64,000 bases of DNA from Lytechinus pictus. Its lineage: Eukaryota; Echinodermata; Echinoidea; Temnopleuroida; Toxopneustidae. The translations under genes were made by a program, and so were the position numbers. The stretch spans positions 36,884,001 through 36,948,000 of the forward strand of contig NC_087246.1 in assembly GCF_037042905.1 (NCBI RefSeq), in the 5' to 3' direction. Below are positions 21,629 to 36,400 of this stretch, in pieces. Below the pieces are notes generated by a model. The model searched no databases. It was given only the letters and a program-made list of their open reading frames with translations, and was not told where the DNA came from. The number at the start of each line of letters is the position of its first letter. Position 1 is the stretch's first letter.

Positions 21629-22985
21629 AATTTTTCGTACATGGTTCTCCATTCACTTACAGTTATGCTTAGTTTTTCAGTTGACTATATCTCCTCTGTT
21701 GCAGGGCTCAGAGCACTCATTCAATGAACAAGGTTATGATATAACCTTGATCTCAGTTATATCACGATGTGTGGCAAAATAAGGATGGCAATGTTTGGCT
21801 TATTTTTTCTTTTTCTTTGGGACAAATGCTTGATTTTTTTACACTGACAGTTTCCATTACACCTATTCGTCATACAACTTGGCCCTTAAGTAAATTTGAT
21901 TCTTTAAATTATTTTTTTCTTAATTAAAAATAGAGATGAAAAAATGAAGATTTTCTTGCCATATTATTTTCCACCAATAGAGGGCGTACACAAAAATATG
22001 CCCAAAATTCAAGTTTTTGAGCGCTCTAGTGAATACAAAAATTATTCCCAAGTTACAAATGAAAAAGAAATTGCAACTGTATGGAAATTAGTAATTTTGG
22101 TCACAAAAGTGATATTTTAATCATTTTTTAAAGTGTGTGCTCTGTGCAGCATTGGCATGCCATAGTCCAACCTGTATTCCCCACAGGCAGGGTGGTTGCA
22201 GTGAACAAGTGGCTCAGAGCGGATGTTGCCAGACCCACATTCCCACATGAACTCAATCCGATGCCGATATTGCCATAGGGCAATTCCAAGCAAAAGTGGA
22301 CATTTTCCAAAAATTTATATTGGCTCTATTTTAAATCTGGATCAAATTTTTCTATTAAAACTCATATGGGATTTCATAAATACAAAAGGGGAACATAATT
22401 AGCCACAAACTTTGTTCAGATGTCACTCCGTAACCGGGTATAGGTTTATGTTTTAAGTTATAATTCATGAAAAAAATACACCAATTTGTAATGTAATGCA
22501 GCATATTAAAGCTAGAACAACATTGAATCCAATCAATAACTCAACATTGTGATACCCATTTAAAGTTCACAGAGTTTGAGCAATATGTTTTCTCCTCAAA
22601 TATGCATGTCCATTTTACGTCACTCCGTAACCATGATTATGAACATTCTTATCTCATTAATTCAGTGGATCAAAATAACAAATGTTATTATTTTAAAAGT
22701 GGGTTTCAGCAACTACTGTCAGGTACCATTTCTTTGCAAATAACTATTTAAATATGGGTGATATCTTTGTTTGAATGCTAAAAACTTGTTTCTGAATGTC
22801 ACTCTGTAACCGTGGAACTGCCCCATATTAAATTGATTGTAATATGTGATTACTGACTAGATATGCTCATGCTCATTTCTTTTCACAAATGATTGCATTT
22901 TTTGTACATGGTTCTCCATACACTTACAGTTATGTGTTAGTGTACAATTGACTATATCCTATATGTCACAGGGCCCAGTGACAGT
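21629..22985. repeat. Repeat block bounded by 75-bp direct repeats
   Basis: Near-copies of a 75-bp sequence (TACATGGTTCTCCAT.CACTTACAGTTATG ... TTGACTATATC) lie at about 21638-21715 and 22907-22980 in the same orientation. Between them, 22276-22825 has inverted ends (TAGGGCAATTCCA and TGGAACTGCCCCA) and three forward copies of TCACTCYGTAACC at 22423, 22620 and 22799. No coding sequence. Confidence 0.55.
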
Positions 22986-23199
22986 GTACGTGGATATTAA
23001 CCAATTCAGATTCTCCAATGAAATCTGACAACGATATTGCTTTATTAAATTTCATTTGATATGTTATTGCTGACTTGTACATGCATTTGTTTCATTTCCT
23101 CTCCCAGATTAATAAGTTACTAGTATTAGAAATTTTGAAGGCACTACCCAAGTGCATGTTACAAATTAAACACTGTTTAATTCAAATTTTAGCGACATT

Positions 23200-23715
23200 A
23201 GACTTTATAATTCAGTATTTCATACCACATTTGTGCTTGAAGGATACCATAACAATCGTGTATAGAGTACCGAAGTGTGCCATCAATTTTCAATTTTTGC
23301 ATTTTAGCGTTTTTGATACCATATATTGGTAGAGCATGATGAAAAAAGGAATCAACCCATGGGGCCCCAAGATATGACCTCATGAATACAGAATTATAAA
23401 TTGACTTCAATGGGGCTAATTATGTATTCATGAGGTCATATCTTAGGCCCCCATGGACAGATTCTCACCAAAACGCTGAAATGCAAAACAAGTTTTTTGT
23501 GACGTCATCACTTCAGTACTCTAGAATCCAAGTACCTGAATAAACAATGCGACCCAAATTATGCAATTGGACCCCAGAACTCTTTAGAAACTATACTGGC
23601 AACAAGAATGGGATTAGATCATAATGACATCTTTGGCAATAAAAAGATGGAAGGATTGTAGTGGCATTAGACTTCAGCACTTCAATTCAATATTTTATAC
23701 CACTTTTGTGCATGA
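23200..23715. repeat. Dispersed repeat with internal hairpin
   Basis: A 55-bp phrase (GCATTAGACTT ... CATACCAC.TTTGTGC) recurs directly at about 23195-23250 and 23660-23720. Between them, 23359-23455 is a hairpin with 33-bp arms (CCATGGGGCC..AAGATATGAC and its complement). Confidence 0.5.
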
Positions 23716-24468
23716 ACAATCAATTATTCTATCAGGACCAGCAACCCTAGCTCTCCTCTTACAGCGACCCTCTTACTTGATTAGGACTAGTATATAAATG
23801 AATGCAATTATGAATCGCTATACCCTTATAATAAATTTGTCATTTTTATGTCTTTTTGTGATCCTTTTTTTACTTGTTCTATGACGAGCGATTTTAACAA
23901 GCAACGAGACAAAGATCCTCGTGGTTATTTATGATAGGGCTGCCAATAAGCTTGTTGAGAGTGAGGAGTGAGACTCATGGCCAATATATAATTTAGGAGT
24001 CAAAATGATTGAGATCAATAGAAATTAAAATGCATACAATTTTGAAAGCAAATTGTAGAGTGAGGAGATGAGTGCCAGGAATGAGTGAGAGTTGGCAGCC
24101 CTGTTATGAATAACAACCTTCAGACTTAACCTTGCATTATGAATATTGGACCTATTATGACTAGAGGGCTATAGAGCTGATCAGGGGAGCTGATTCCCTT
24201 TCCTTTACAACAAACCTAGGAACTTGCGTACAGTGAATGAAACGACTGTCCCATAAGACTACATGAAAAACTCCGTCCATCGACACCACCGTACACTCGG
24301 TGCGGTGAACGTTTACCGAACGACCACAGCTAGGGCTAGCTGCGGGGCCGGGGGCGGCCGGCGTGGCCCGCTGGCGCGGTGATCGTGACATATCAGACGG
24401 GGTGTTTTGCTGAGCCGAACTCGGGATTCGGAAAAGGTGCATGACATTTCTACCCATCTAACACAGAG

Positions 24469-27400
24469 ATGGCAGCGCCCGTTCCCAAGTTTTGGAAACC
24501 AGGTGAGGAGAAAACAAAGCTACCGTACTGGTATGCCTATTTTTTTTTTTAAGAGAAGACGAAGGCTAGCAAAAGCAAAACTAAAGTAAAGCCAAGGCTT
24601 TTTTTTTCTTTATTTAGTTTTTAAAAGGGACAGCGGACCAAGGCAGGGCAAGGGGGCTCCGCGGCGGCCGGCGGAGCCCCCTGGCCCTGTCTCGCCCTCT
24701 GGAATAGCCCCAAACTTACCTAGGAGTAAGACCTCAGAATAAGGCCTGAGACGAGACTCCCACATATAGCCTATATAGATACTGGTAATGTCGACTACAA
24801 TAGAGGCGCCGGTCAGCAAATTGGGATCGTCCCAGGATTATAATACAGGCCTGACAGGGGCTGTCTCACTCGGTTTTCGAAGATTTTTATCCACACAAGA
24901 AATCTAGGAAAATTCATTCACCTTTCAGTTCCGAGTGCGCTAGTCAATGTAAACATATCAGGTTTCAGAACGAGATCATTGGAATTAGACGGCAAGTTGT
25001 GAAAAATAGACGGTGAACTGGGGGGAATTGAGGTCACTGAATCTATTTTAGCGTTGGCACTCTCAGTCTCAATTCCCGTAATTGCCGTCCATGTCCCTCA
25101 ACTTCAAGGGTAAGTGAAGAAAAACTGTCCCCCCAAAATAAGTACAATCTCAATTTATCAAGACATGATTTGTCTTGGTTTATGAGGATATCCTTGTTTT
25201 CTGGGACAATCCCAAGTTTTGGACAGGCGCCTCTACTGCTAATGGTGGAGGTTCGACTGACGCTTCTATAGAGAAAAGGGTGCGCTAGCACATCTTTGAT
25301 TACTGCTAGCCTTAATTCCCCCTTTTAGACTTTTGATTAGGCAAAAAGGGGCGCAATAATGAAAGAGAAAATGATAGTGAATTTTATCCGCTGACCACCT
25401 TTCCGGAATGTGTGCTGGAAAATAACGAATTTTTACGACAAATTTTAATTAACATTCAGCAGAGTGGCGAACGTGATTTGCTGGCACGTTTGTATGCTCA
25501 GACTCGACTCGGTTGTATATCACAAACATGCAGCGAACGATCGAAAAAGAACCTGATCCTGAATGTTTGTCATAAATATTTGGTATTTTCCAGCATATAT
25601 TTCGGAAAGGTAAGCTGATTATTATTTTCTCTTTATTATTGCGCCCCTTTTCATCATAGATGCTGTAGTTAAGCGTCAGCGGAGCATATCCCTGACTAGA
25701 CCAAAAGCTTCAGTCTCTGTACTTTGGTTGTTCCGCTGAGCTGCGTTGGCTCCACTCGCCAATACATAGGATGGTAAAATGTCAGAAATCCCCAGAAACG
25801 ACGATTATTCCTGTCTAATCCCTGACAGAAATAGACTTAAATCGGTCTACGCTATGCCTAGCCTGGCCTGGGTTTCTGTATATTTTGCTTAATGTTCACT
25901 CCATGGTTACTGTAACAATGATGCACTCTATAGGCAAAGGAAAATGAGTGTGGAATATTGTGTTTAAAAAGAAAATCCACCTTTTCGATAAGTTTGTTAG
26001 AAAGCAGAAAACTTGAGAAAAATATTGTTGAATGTTTGATGAAAATCCATCTAAGAGTCTAGGGACTAATGACAGAATTATGATTTTTTTAAGACTTTGT
26101 TTTTGTGAGACCTGTATCAGACAAGCTTCTCGAAGACCTCCAATGATGTGATCATGTGGCATAAATTCCCAAAATGCAATATTAAAAAAATGAAAGTGAT
26201 TTTCTTTGTTGGTGATCATTAGACACATTTCATTGAGTTTCATTTCATTTCCCTTTCTAGTATAAGAAAAATATCTTTATTCATTTATGTTTTGTTACAA
26301 AATTGGATTTATATTTGGAATTTGGCCCTATATGGGGGAGCTGCTTGCATGCATGTGATGTCACATTTCATTTGGAAGCGTTAAAAATCCATAACTCTTA
26401 TCTGATGTATTTTTATCAAACTATCAATATCTTTCTCTAATTTTTCTGCTTTTATTAAAACCAAGTTATTGTAAGGGTGATCTTTCCCTTTATAAGCAAA
26501 TGCTATTGAAATTGTGTTGCGAACTGTCAGTTGTACATTTACTGTTAATTTTTTATGCAGGAACTGCTGCTCCCGGGGAAGGCTTGAAAGAGGAGAGATC
26601 TGGCGGTGGGAGTGGGGATGGAGAGACTCGGTGTGTTGTATTCAACCAGTATGTATCTCTCTCAATCGAACAACAGAGACAGAGACTACCAGTATTTAAG
26701 GTGAGCAATGCCGCATTCTGCTTATTTCAATTATTATTGGAGGGATGGGGGGGGGCAGGGAGTGACTGCCTTTTAAAAATATTTTTAAGTGATATAGATA
26801 ATTATGCATATAGAGGAGGGAAGGAAGGGAGAATGAGAAGAGAGGGTTAGTAGTTCATAGAACTTTGGTTAGATCTGCTTGGCATGCACCAACTTTCCAC
26901 TCCTGAAGGTCCAGGGATCCCTCTATTGATTTGAAATTTGCTGAGTGGATTGGCACTGGGTTGGGGAAGTTGGGAGTCAGTTCCTCGACTTTGAGAAAGG
27001 TTTTTTCCTTTTACCAAAAGCCAAACTGAACTATCTCCAGACGGGCAAAAACTTTACCTTTCAATTGTATGTTCCCCCTCCCCTGTACAGCATCGGAACC
27101 ATATCCTGTACCTGCTAGAGAAGTACCAAACCCTGGTCGTTGTAGGTGAGACAGGAAGCGGGAAGAGCACCCAGATTCCGCAGTATCTTGTAGAAGCAGG
27201 TTGGGGAGCAGAAGGCCATGTCATAGGGGTCACTCAACCCAGGAGAGTTGCTGCTGTTACAGTGAGTGGAGCTCGAAAATATATTTCAAATGACATGTTT
27301 TGGAGATGTTTATGTACTCGTATAATGTGAACACTCGTCATAGTTCAACCTTTTTTTTAAACAAGACCTTTGTAATGTTGATATATTTGAATGAGTTTAG

Positions 27401-30400
27401 GAACCTGAATGGTTGTGTATTAAAATGTTCATATATATGAATGATATAATTTCCTGTTCAATTATTTGATTTGGTACATTGGAATCCATGCTTTCTTTTA
27501 TTTCTGATTAATATATTACGTGTGTTTTTTTTCTTTTCAATATTTGATATAAATTTATCTGCTTGTTTTTGTTTTTTTTTTACTTTAATTTACCTTTTCA
27601 ATTTTTTTTAAAGAAACTGTGAGGTTATATGAAATAATAGTACAGAATTTAATAGAAATCATTCACATTTGTATATTGTCTTGAAAACAGAGCATATCTC
27701 AATGTTTAAAAATGATTCATCATTCCCTCGGGCTGACAGAGTCCTATCTGACATACTCTTGTTTTCATTTGAATGGCAGGTAGCCCAGAGAGTTGCAGAA
27801 GAGAGAGGAGCCATCATTGGCCATGAGGTTGGGTATGCCATTCGCTTTGAAGATTGTACTGATCCACAGTCTACCAAGATCAAGGTTAGGGGGACGAATG
27901 ATGTTCTTGTCTTGTAATAATAATAATAATAGCCAATTTTTATATAGCGCTTTTCCCAGAACGACTCAAAGCGCTTTACAGCATATTATTACCCCGGTCA
28001 TTGGATTCATTTCAATCCCGCACGAAAAGTGCACAATTCCCACTCCCTGGGGAGCATTCCTTGCATTCATCGCAGCCTCATTATGGCGCTGGCAAATTCA
28101 AACATACAATATCTTTCGCATCCTACCGGGTACCCATTTAGCACCTGGGTCGGGAGTGGCAAAGTGTAGATTAACGCCTTGCCAAAGGACGCTAGACCAC
28201 GGTGGGATTCGAACACACGACCCTCTGTATACAAGGCGAGAGTCAGAACCACTACACCACGGCTCTTCTAGGCTTGTTTTATTTGTTTCACCTTGTAAGC
28301 TAATATTCACATGGACAAAAAAAAAGAAAAAAAAGAGATAGTGTTACATTTGCAGGAATGGGGAACAGAGTGCATAAACAAATTATGTTTGAAGTGCAGA
28401 GTTCCTTGAATAACATAGTAGATCAGTGATTCGTAAACCATGGTTTGAATTAAAGCATTCATAGTAACTGAAACAAGAACTAATTAGTTAACACACACAC
28501 GAGATATAAAATTATGCACATGGGCCTGTTGCATAAAACTTTTTACCTGAGAAAACTCTGGTAAAAACTGAAACTCAGGTAAAAACTGAAAACTAAGGTT
28601 AGTCTGATTTCTGCCATTGACTTTAACACAGGGCAAAAACTCCGGTAAAAACAACCTGAGTTTTCTCAGGTAAAAAGTTTTATGCAACGGACCCCTTGCA
28701 GCATATTAAGATAAAGAAATACACATTGCTCACATTAGAGAAACATGAAGACATTATCATGCACCTCAAGGCTCAAGATAGGTACTGCACATTGATGTCC
28801 TTATACGTCTAGTACATTATAATGGTATATTTTGAAGAAAAAAAAATCAATTATCAAGCGTCTATGCCTGAAGATGCGGTCTCTGTAGAAAGATATGATC
28901 AGCTCCAATTAATCTGTTAAACCCATCGTCCCATATTCATGAAGGTGGTTTAAATTTAACACATTAGTTAAAGGTCAAGTCCACCCCAGGAAAATGCTGA
29001 CTTGAATAAATAGAGAAAACTCAAACTAGCATAGTTCTGAAAATTTCATCAAAATCGGATGTAAAATAAGAAAGTTATGACATTTTAAAGTTTAGCTTAT
29101 TTTTCACAAAACATGTGATAATGCACAATTAGGTGAGTCAGTCGATGATGTCCATCACTCACTATTTCTTTTGTTTTTTATTGTTTGAATTATACAATAT
29201 TTTATTTTTTACAGATTTGACAGTAAGGACCAACTTGACTTAACCATATAGTATTAAACAATTTAAACATGTTCAGAGAGGAATTAATTGTTGTATCACT
29301 TGACAATGAGGAGAATATAAGAATATTTCATATAATAAAATACAAAAGAAATAGTGAGTGGATGACGTCATAGTTTCCTCATTTGCATACCAGCCAGGAT
29401 ATGCATATAACTGTTTTGTGAAATTAAGCGAAACTTTAAAATGTCATAACTTTCTTATTTTACATCCGATTTCGATGAAATTTTCAGTGTTATGCTTGTT
29501 GGATTTTTCTCTTTTTATTCAAATCAACTTTTTGTTGGGGTGGACTTGTCCTTTAAAGGACAAGTCCACCCCAACAAAAAGTTGATTTGAATAAAAGGAG
29601 AAAATCCAACAAGCATAACACTGAAAATTTCATCAAAATCAGATGTAAAATAAGAAAGCATACGATGTCAAATGATGACTCCTATTTTCCTGAATCTGTG
29701 CAATGCATTGAGGATTAAGTGACCACATTTTGTGGTCTTGCCCATTGATTTTGGGTGCTGAACTCAAATACTCTTACAAATTATCAGGAGAATCAGAAGA
29801 AGAGTATAAAGTCTACATTCACTCTGTCCATTTTTATTGCATTAATATTTTTTTGTCATTACCCAAAAATATTCTTGAAATCTTTTTTTTTTAATACAAA
29901 TTGGCACATTTATAACATCTGAATATATTCTTTTTCAATCACTATTTATTTCTGATACATAAACTGTTAAGGAACAAAATGTGCCAACGAAAGAAAAGTT
30001 ATGTTGCCAATTTGAAGAAAAAGAATGGTTAAATAGGGTTGAAAATAATTTATCCTGTGAATGAGTCTAAAGGATGGTCAATTATGTTGTGTTTTTTTGT
30101 ATTCATTTGTGGACAGTTTATGACAGATGGGTACCTGCTGAGAGAAATGATGAGAGATCCCCTCTTAAAGAGATACAGGTAAGAATAATAATTTCATTCA
30201 TTTATTTATTTGTTTATTTTTTGTCTGGGATACAATGATCAGAATATCCTACAATCATGTTTCAATTTTTGCTCATCATCCACTCGAGGTGAAGGCAAGA
30301 CTACTAAAGGAGTCCAAATTGCATCCGTTTGCTGTTTGTCTGTTGTCTATCAGTTTATAATGCAAGACTTTCTTGTGGGTGATAACAGAGATAACTGAAG

Positions 30401-33400
30401 TACCACATTAAATATCATGCGTGCATTGTCACTAAGCTTGATGCTAAATCACACTTAATTCTTTGGGAAATGCTTCCCAAAACTAAATTCTATCTCCAAT
30501 TCGCTTTCATTTCCTGATCACCATCACTGTATACACAGTGTGTTGATGCTTGACGAAGCCCATGAGAGGACCCTTTTCACAGACATCATTGTCGGGCTGC
30601 TGAAGAAGATCCAGAGGAAGAGACCTGAACTACGAATCATCATTGCCTCGGCTACCCTCGATGCAGAAGCATTCAGGGACTTCTTCAATAAGAATACCAG
30701 CAATGATAAGAGGTAAGTCTAAAAGCAACCACACACCTGACAATTGGTCTTTGATTTGGAGCAAATTGCATTTTGCTTATTTCCTGAAACTATGAATGAG
30801 TAGAATATTTAATTTGAGGTTCAAATTAACTCTTTAGAATTTTGTATACTTCCTAGCCTTCATTGTGGAGTGAAGGTCAAATTGGTTTGAAATCATAGCA
30901 AATTTTACAATTGCTGTGGCGTCCATACAATTAGATATTGAACTTGATTTTGGTCTAATAGGAGGATAGCATAGCAATTTTCATGCATTTCTCCCAAAGA
31001 CTGGATCTATTTAGGCATAGACAACTACAGCTACGAACCGGTATGGATACGTTCTCTTTTGTTACATCAAAAAAATAAATGCTCATTTGTTCAATCAGAC
31101 ACTAATTGATGTTAGTTAGACAAGCGTTGGTATCTTAAAAATGCAATAGGGTCTTGGCCATAATGGGAGAAGTGGGGTGCTATTCATAACTGATTAAGAG
31201 GGTAATTGAAAAGTAAAAAAAAAAATAACTTCTCAATATGAAAATGATTATCTTAATGTAAAATGTGATAATTATACCAATGGCTTTGATTTTGATTGAT
31301 AAATATTTTAAAGAATCATTATTTTTCTTTATTCCTCTCCCTCCTGGATTTTCCATCTTGTTTGCTCCTGCTTGTAATTTGAAGGGAGGATACTGCGACT
31401 ATTCTCACTGTCGAAGGAAGAACTTATCCGGTTGACATATTCTACTCCACAAGGTTAGTATGAGCGTCATGGTCTTGTGGTTTCAAGCCTCCCCTTTCAT
31501 TCAGAGGGTTTTGGGTTCAAATCCCATCCTTGGCATTATTTCCTTCAGCAAGAAATCATCCACATTGGGATAGTGTATTCCCCGCGAAAGTTGAAGATTT
31601 TTTTCGGAATAAGAAAGGCATACATGATTCATTTTACAGCTATCCCACCCCCCAAAAAAAACACAATGACAGAAAACACAATGCATGTATGACTGCATAA
31701 AACTATTAACCTAACAGGGAAACTCTCAAATTACAGGAGACTTGTATGCTGATTTTTTTATATGCCCGTCCTAGACGAGACGTATTATGGTATCACGCTC
31801 GGTGTCCGTCCATCCGTTAAAACGCGATAACTTCAGTTTAATTTAACCAAGGCTTGTATAATTTGGTGTGCATGATACTAGCATGGGTCCCAGGAAGCCT
31901 ATTGATTTTGAGGTCAAAAGGTCAAAGGTCAAGGTCACAGTGACATGTTTTCATCTTATCCTTCTGAAGTCCTTGTAAACACGATAGCTTTAGTTTAACT
32001 TAACCTAGACTCATATAATTTGGTGTGTATGATACTAGCATGGATCCCAGGAATTCTATTGATTTTGAGGTCAGAAGGTCAAAGGTAAAGTGGCCACCTT
32101 CCAGTTTTTCTTGCTTGATCAATAACTCCATTTTCCGCGTTACAGGCGGGCGTATTATGTGCTCGCCTAGCGACACTCTTGTTACAATTTAAAGCAGTTT
32201 GGGATTTTGTAAAGCACACGACCGAGTGTTTATTTTTTACACATTTTTTTTTCATTACCAGTCCTGTACCAGATTACCTGAAGGCCATGGTTGAGACCAT
32301 CATGAAGATTCATAAATCAGAACCAACTGGTGACATCCTTGCTTTCCTTCCGGGTCAGGACGAGGTCGAGAATGTCCTTAGAATGGTTATGTAAGTCACA
32401 AGAATCCTCTTTACTGACTTTCCGATGCAAGGACGTTGCTTCCTGTAATAATGATCCAATTTGTTTAGAAATAAAGTTGTTCTACCCTTTGGTAAATGGT
32501 TGTTTAATCATGGGTATTTTGCAGTATGGTAACTCTGCCTAGGTCAAATCTTTTAAAAATACAAAAATTAGTGATATATCTTCTGATCTTTCAATGATTA
32601 TTCAGTTAAATTGGCTAACCCAAATTGATATAAGCTTTTGTCTATTTTTTTTTAAACCTCCCGATTTTGGGGATGCCATCGCGGTTTATTTTCCAGAAAA
32701 TTCTGTACCTGTACTAAAGTTCCTGATTTAAATTTACTCTTCAACCCAAACAGAGATCAAATCCGAGGACTACGAGACAGCTCCATGAAGATGATGGCGC
32801 TGCCTATGTATGGCAGTCTCCCTGCCAAGGATCAGATGAGAGTCTTTGAACGTGTTGGCAAAAACACCAGGAAGGTCGTCATAGCAACCAACATCGCAGA
32901 GACATCCATCACTATCAATGGGATTGTGTATGGTATGGAATTAATGCTAGTTTAACAATCTCAAAATGTGTTCAAGCCGAATACAGTGAAATGACCTCCC
33001 ACGGGTCTGTATGTATATATAAAATACCGGTAAATGTGCCCAATAATTTGGGTGTGAAATAAGCCAAATAATCATGGCATTTCAACTAAATGTTGGGTCT
33101 TTTTCCAAGCAATAATGATGCACTGTCCCACATGTGCTTATCTGCGTTGGCAATCTTCAGTGTGCTTGGCTTTCAGCGTAGATTTCATGATTTCACAAAG
33201 TCAGGTTTATTTTCATGAGCCGGATCTAGACCCATGATGGTATGGTGGTAATTAGCCCTGATTGTACAGACTTTCTCATGGAATCCTGCAACCTCATTCA
33301 TTTAGCTTTAGGTTTATGAATCAATTTAACTTGTGTCAGTTTATATCTATGTAGGGGATTCCAATGTCTTACAGTAAATATCAGTTAAGAGGATGCCTTT

Positions 33401-36400
33401 TCACAATATAATTTGTGGCATTTTCGTCCAGTGTTCAAAATTATTCGATTGCACTTGTGGAGGTGCTGTGGCTTGGTGGAGAAGTCTCCAGACTTTGAAC
33501 CAAAAGGTCTGGAGTTCAAATCCCACCGTGGTCCCCTCACGTCTTTTGGTAAGATGATTATCTACATTTGCCACTCTACACACAGGGGTAGTAAATGGTT
33601 ACCTAGTAGGAATTCCTGAAGTGATTAAGCACTCTATCTCGGTTGCCATGCTAAAGCCGGGTTAATAGCCTGCATTGCTTTATAGTAAATGTTGCATATT
33701 ATTACTATTATTTTATTTGTTTAATTATTTTTTGTCACTCGTATTCCAGTTATTGATGGTGGTTTTCTTAGGATCAAGGCTTTCAATGCCAAGAATGGTG
33801 TAGAGGGTCTTGTCACTGTTCCTGTGTCTCAGGCGTCGGCCCAACAGAGGGCTGGCAGGGCTGGGCGTGTCAGATCAGGGAAGGCCTATAGACTCTACAC
33901 GGAAGAAGACTTCAAGAAACTACCCAAGACAACTGTGCCAGAAATGCAAAGGTATGCCATGTAAAAAAATAAGTGACAAGAGAATACTAGGGGTATAACT
34001 TTTCCTTTTGAGATAAGGAGGGTAATTTTATAAAGTAATCAACTATTTTGTACGCTCAGCTGTCTGTGGTATCCAATCTTTTCTTCACTTCATAAACTGC
34101 TCAAGCCATGATAATTTGAAAACGTTGCACCTATTCATACAAAGAACAAAACTGAGATAAATCCCTTCTGGAAGGTCTTGTATATCGGGAGTTATATTTT
34201 TTAGGATTACCCAGAAAAGTAATAATCCTAGATATGGCACAAGTTGGTGTACGTGAATTGTAAATTTCAGCACAAGATAGCTTCCTAGTCTCTGGTCATA
34301 AATGTGAGAAAATGATTCTCAACATGAAAGAGCAAAAAGATTCTTGTATATGTATTCAAAGATAAAAAGTACAGCTGAAACCAATAATATCTTTATCATG
34401 GTTCACGGGGATTTTATTAATTGAATCTTTATACATAATTTCAATGAAAGAATTGTAATTTCAAAGTTTCTTCATTGAGACATATCAGCGAATACATACT
34501 TCATCTGTAAATCCTAGTTGTATGTGATATTTTTAACCAAGTTGAAGTAGGGAAAGTCAATGTATTAGGCTATTTTTATTGGAGGGTCTCATTTAAAAAA
34601 AAAACCTTTGAAGTCTCAACTTTCCATGTGTTACCTATTACCAGTACTTGGGACATTACTCTGTGATATCTCTTTTACTTTTTTGACTTTGTGTAATCTC
34701 CATTTAACTTGATCTCGTAATAACTTTATTAACCAGTATGATTTTAGAAAGTAATATTGAATTTATTAGTGTCAATTTGGGCCATCCAGACAACCCTGAC
34801 AAGTTTTTGTTGGTCCACCACTATTCTTAATCTGTATTTGTATTGCATTGTATATACATGTATATTTAATTTTATGGAAAAAATGAAATGAAAATAATAA
34901 GTAGTGATATTGAGTCATCTATCAGGAAATAATGCAATCTGAGGTGCACATACAATGTCATTAATGTTAAATTCTGATTGTTAAAACAATTTCAAAATCA
35001 GGGAGGCCAAAACTGCAACTTAATGGTTGTTTCTGGTGGATGGTCAACATTTCCTGTGAATTGATCGGTATCTCATAATGCATGGGTATTTATCTCTGAA
35101 TATTCCAGGAGCAACCTTGGTACGGCCATCCTCCAGTTGAAGTGTCTTGGGATCGACAACGTCCTGCGCTTCCCTTTCCTCTCGCCCCCATCCTCCAAGG
35201 CCATGGTGAGAGGGCTGGAGCTGCTCTATGCCCTAGGTGGTCTCACCGACCATGCCAAGCTGTCCGAACCCCTGGGGGTCAGGATGGCCGAACTACCGGT
35301 CAATCCCATGTTGGCGAAGATGCTACTTGTATCGGGTGAGTTGAGCCTCATCCAGATATGGTGTGACAAAATTTAGAACTTTTCCATGGCATTTACATAA
35401 AGTGCACTGTACTCTTAACCCTTACTAAAACTGGGTGGGGGGTTGACCCCTCGACAAATTTTGTCGCTACGCCACTGTACAAAATTTTTTGACCGCGCTG
35501 CTCACCGACTCTTTAATTTCGAGTCTTGCACATCTTTTGAGACCAAATTTGTGACCCCCGTGTACGGGGCCCCGAAATTACGCAATATTTTGTAAGTGCA
35601 TGTCAGTCCTGAAATTGCTCTAAAACATGATTCGGTGTACAAAGTCAATGCAAATTGTGTTTTTCAACCAAAAATCATAAATTTATGATTATTTTTATTT
35701 TTGTTGTTTTAGATGGATTTATTTTATGTTATTCATGAATGCAAAAGGGTCCCCAACAAAGTTCATAAAAAAAACAATAAAAACAAAGGTTTGAAAAAAC
35801 ATAAGAATTAAAAAAAAAAAAATACATAGGAAATAATAATTATTTTTTGGCAATTTTTTGTAGATTTTGGTTAGAAATGTAAAAATTGGTATTCTACTAG
35901 CTATACAAAGAGAGTTAAAGGCAAAAACATACACAAAAAGCAAATTTAGGGCAAATTTCATATGCTTATTTGCATAATTAATTAATACAAAAAATATAAG
36001 CGATAAATTTTGGGGAAAATTTACTATTCAGTCTTGGAGTTTACATCCGGCTTTACGTGCATGCAAAGTTTTGTGGCGATCGCGCAATCAACGGCCAAGA
36101 TCTGGGGGGGGGGGTCAAATTGACCCTCCCCAGTATATGTTGGTCCAAAATAGCCCAGTTAAGATAAGGTTAATTAAATCATATTAAAAGAATGTCTTAG
36201 TTACATGGACCAACCCATCACCTGACAATGATCATGTGGTGTTATCTTTATGATGTCATGACTGGTGTTGTATGAATGATCATATATGTTGAGGTCGTGA
36301 GCCAGTTTAAAAGTTTGTTGTCATGACATGAGATTTCATCATAGTAGGTTCCTTCATAGATTCACTCCCTTTGCAGTAAATACAGACATACTTTTGAGAG

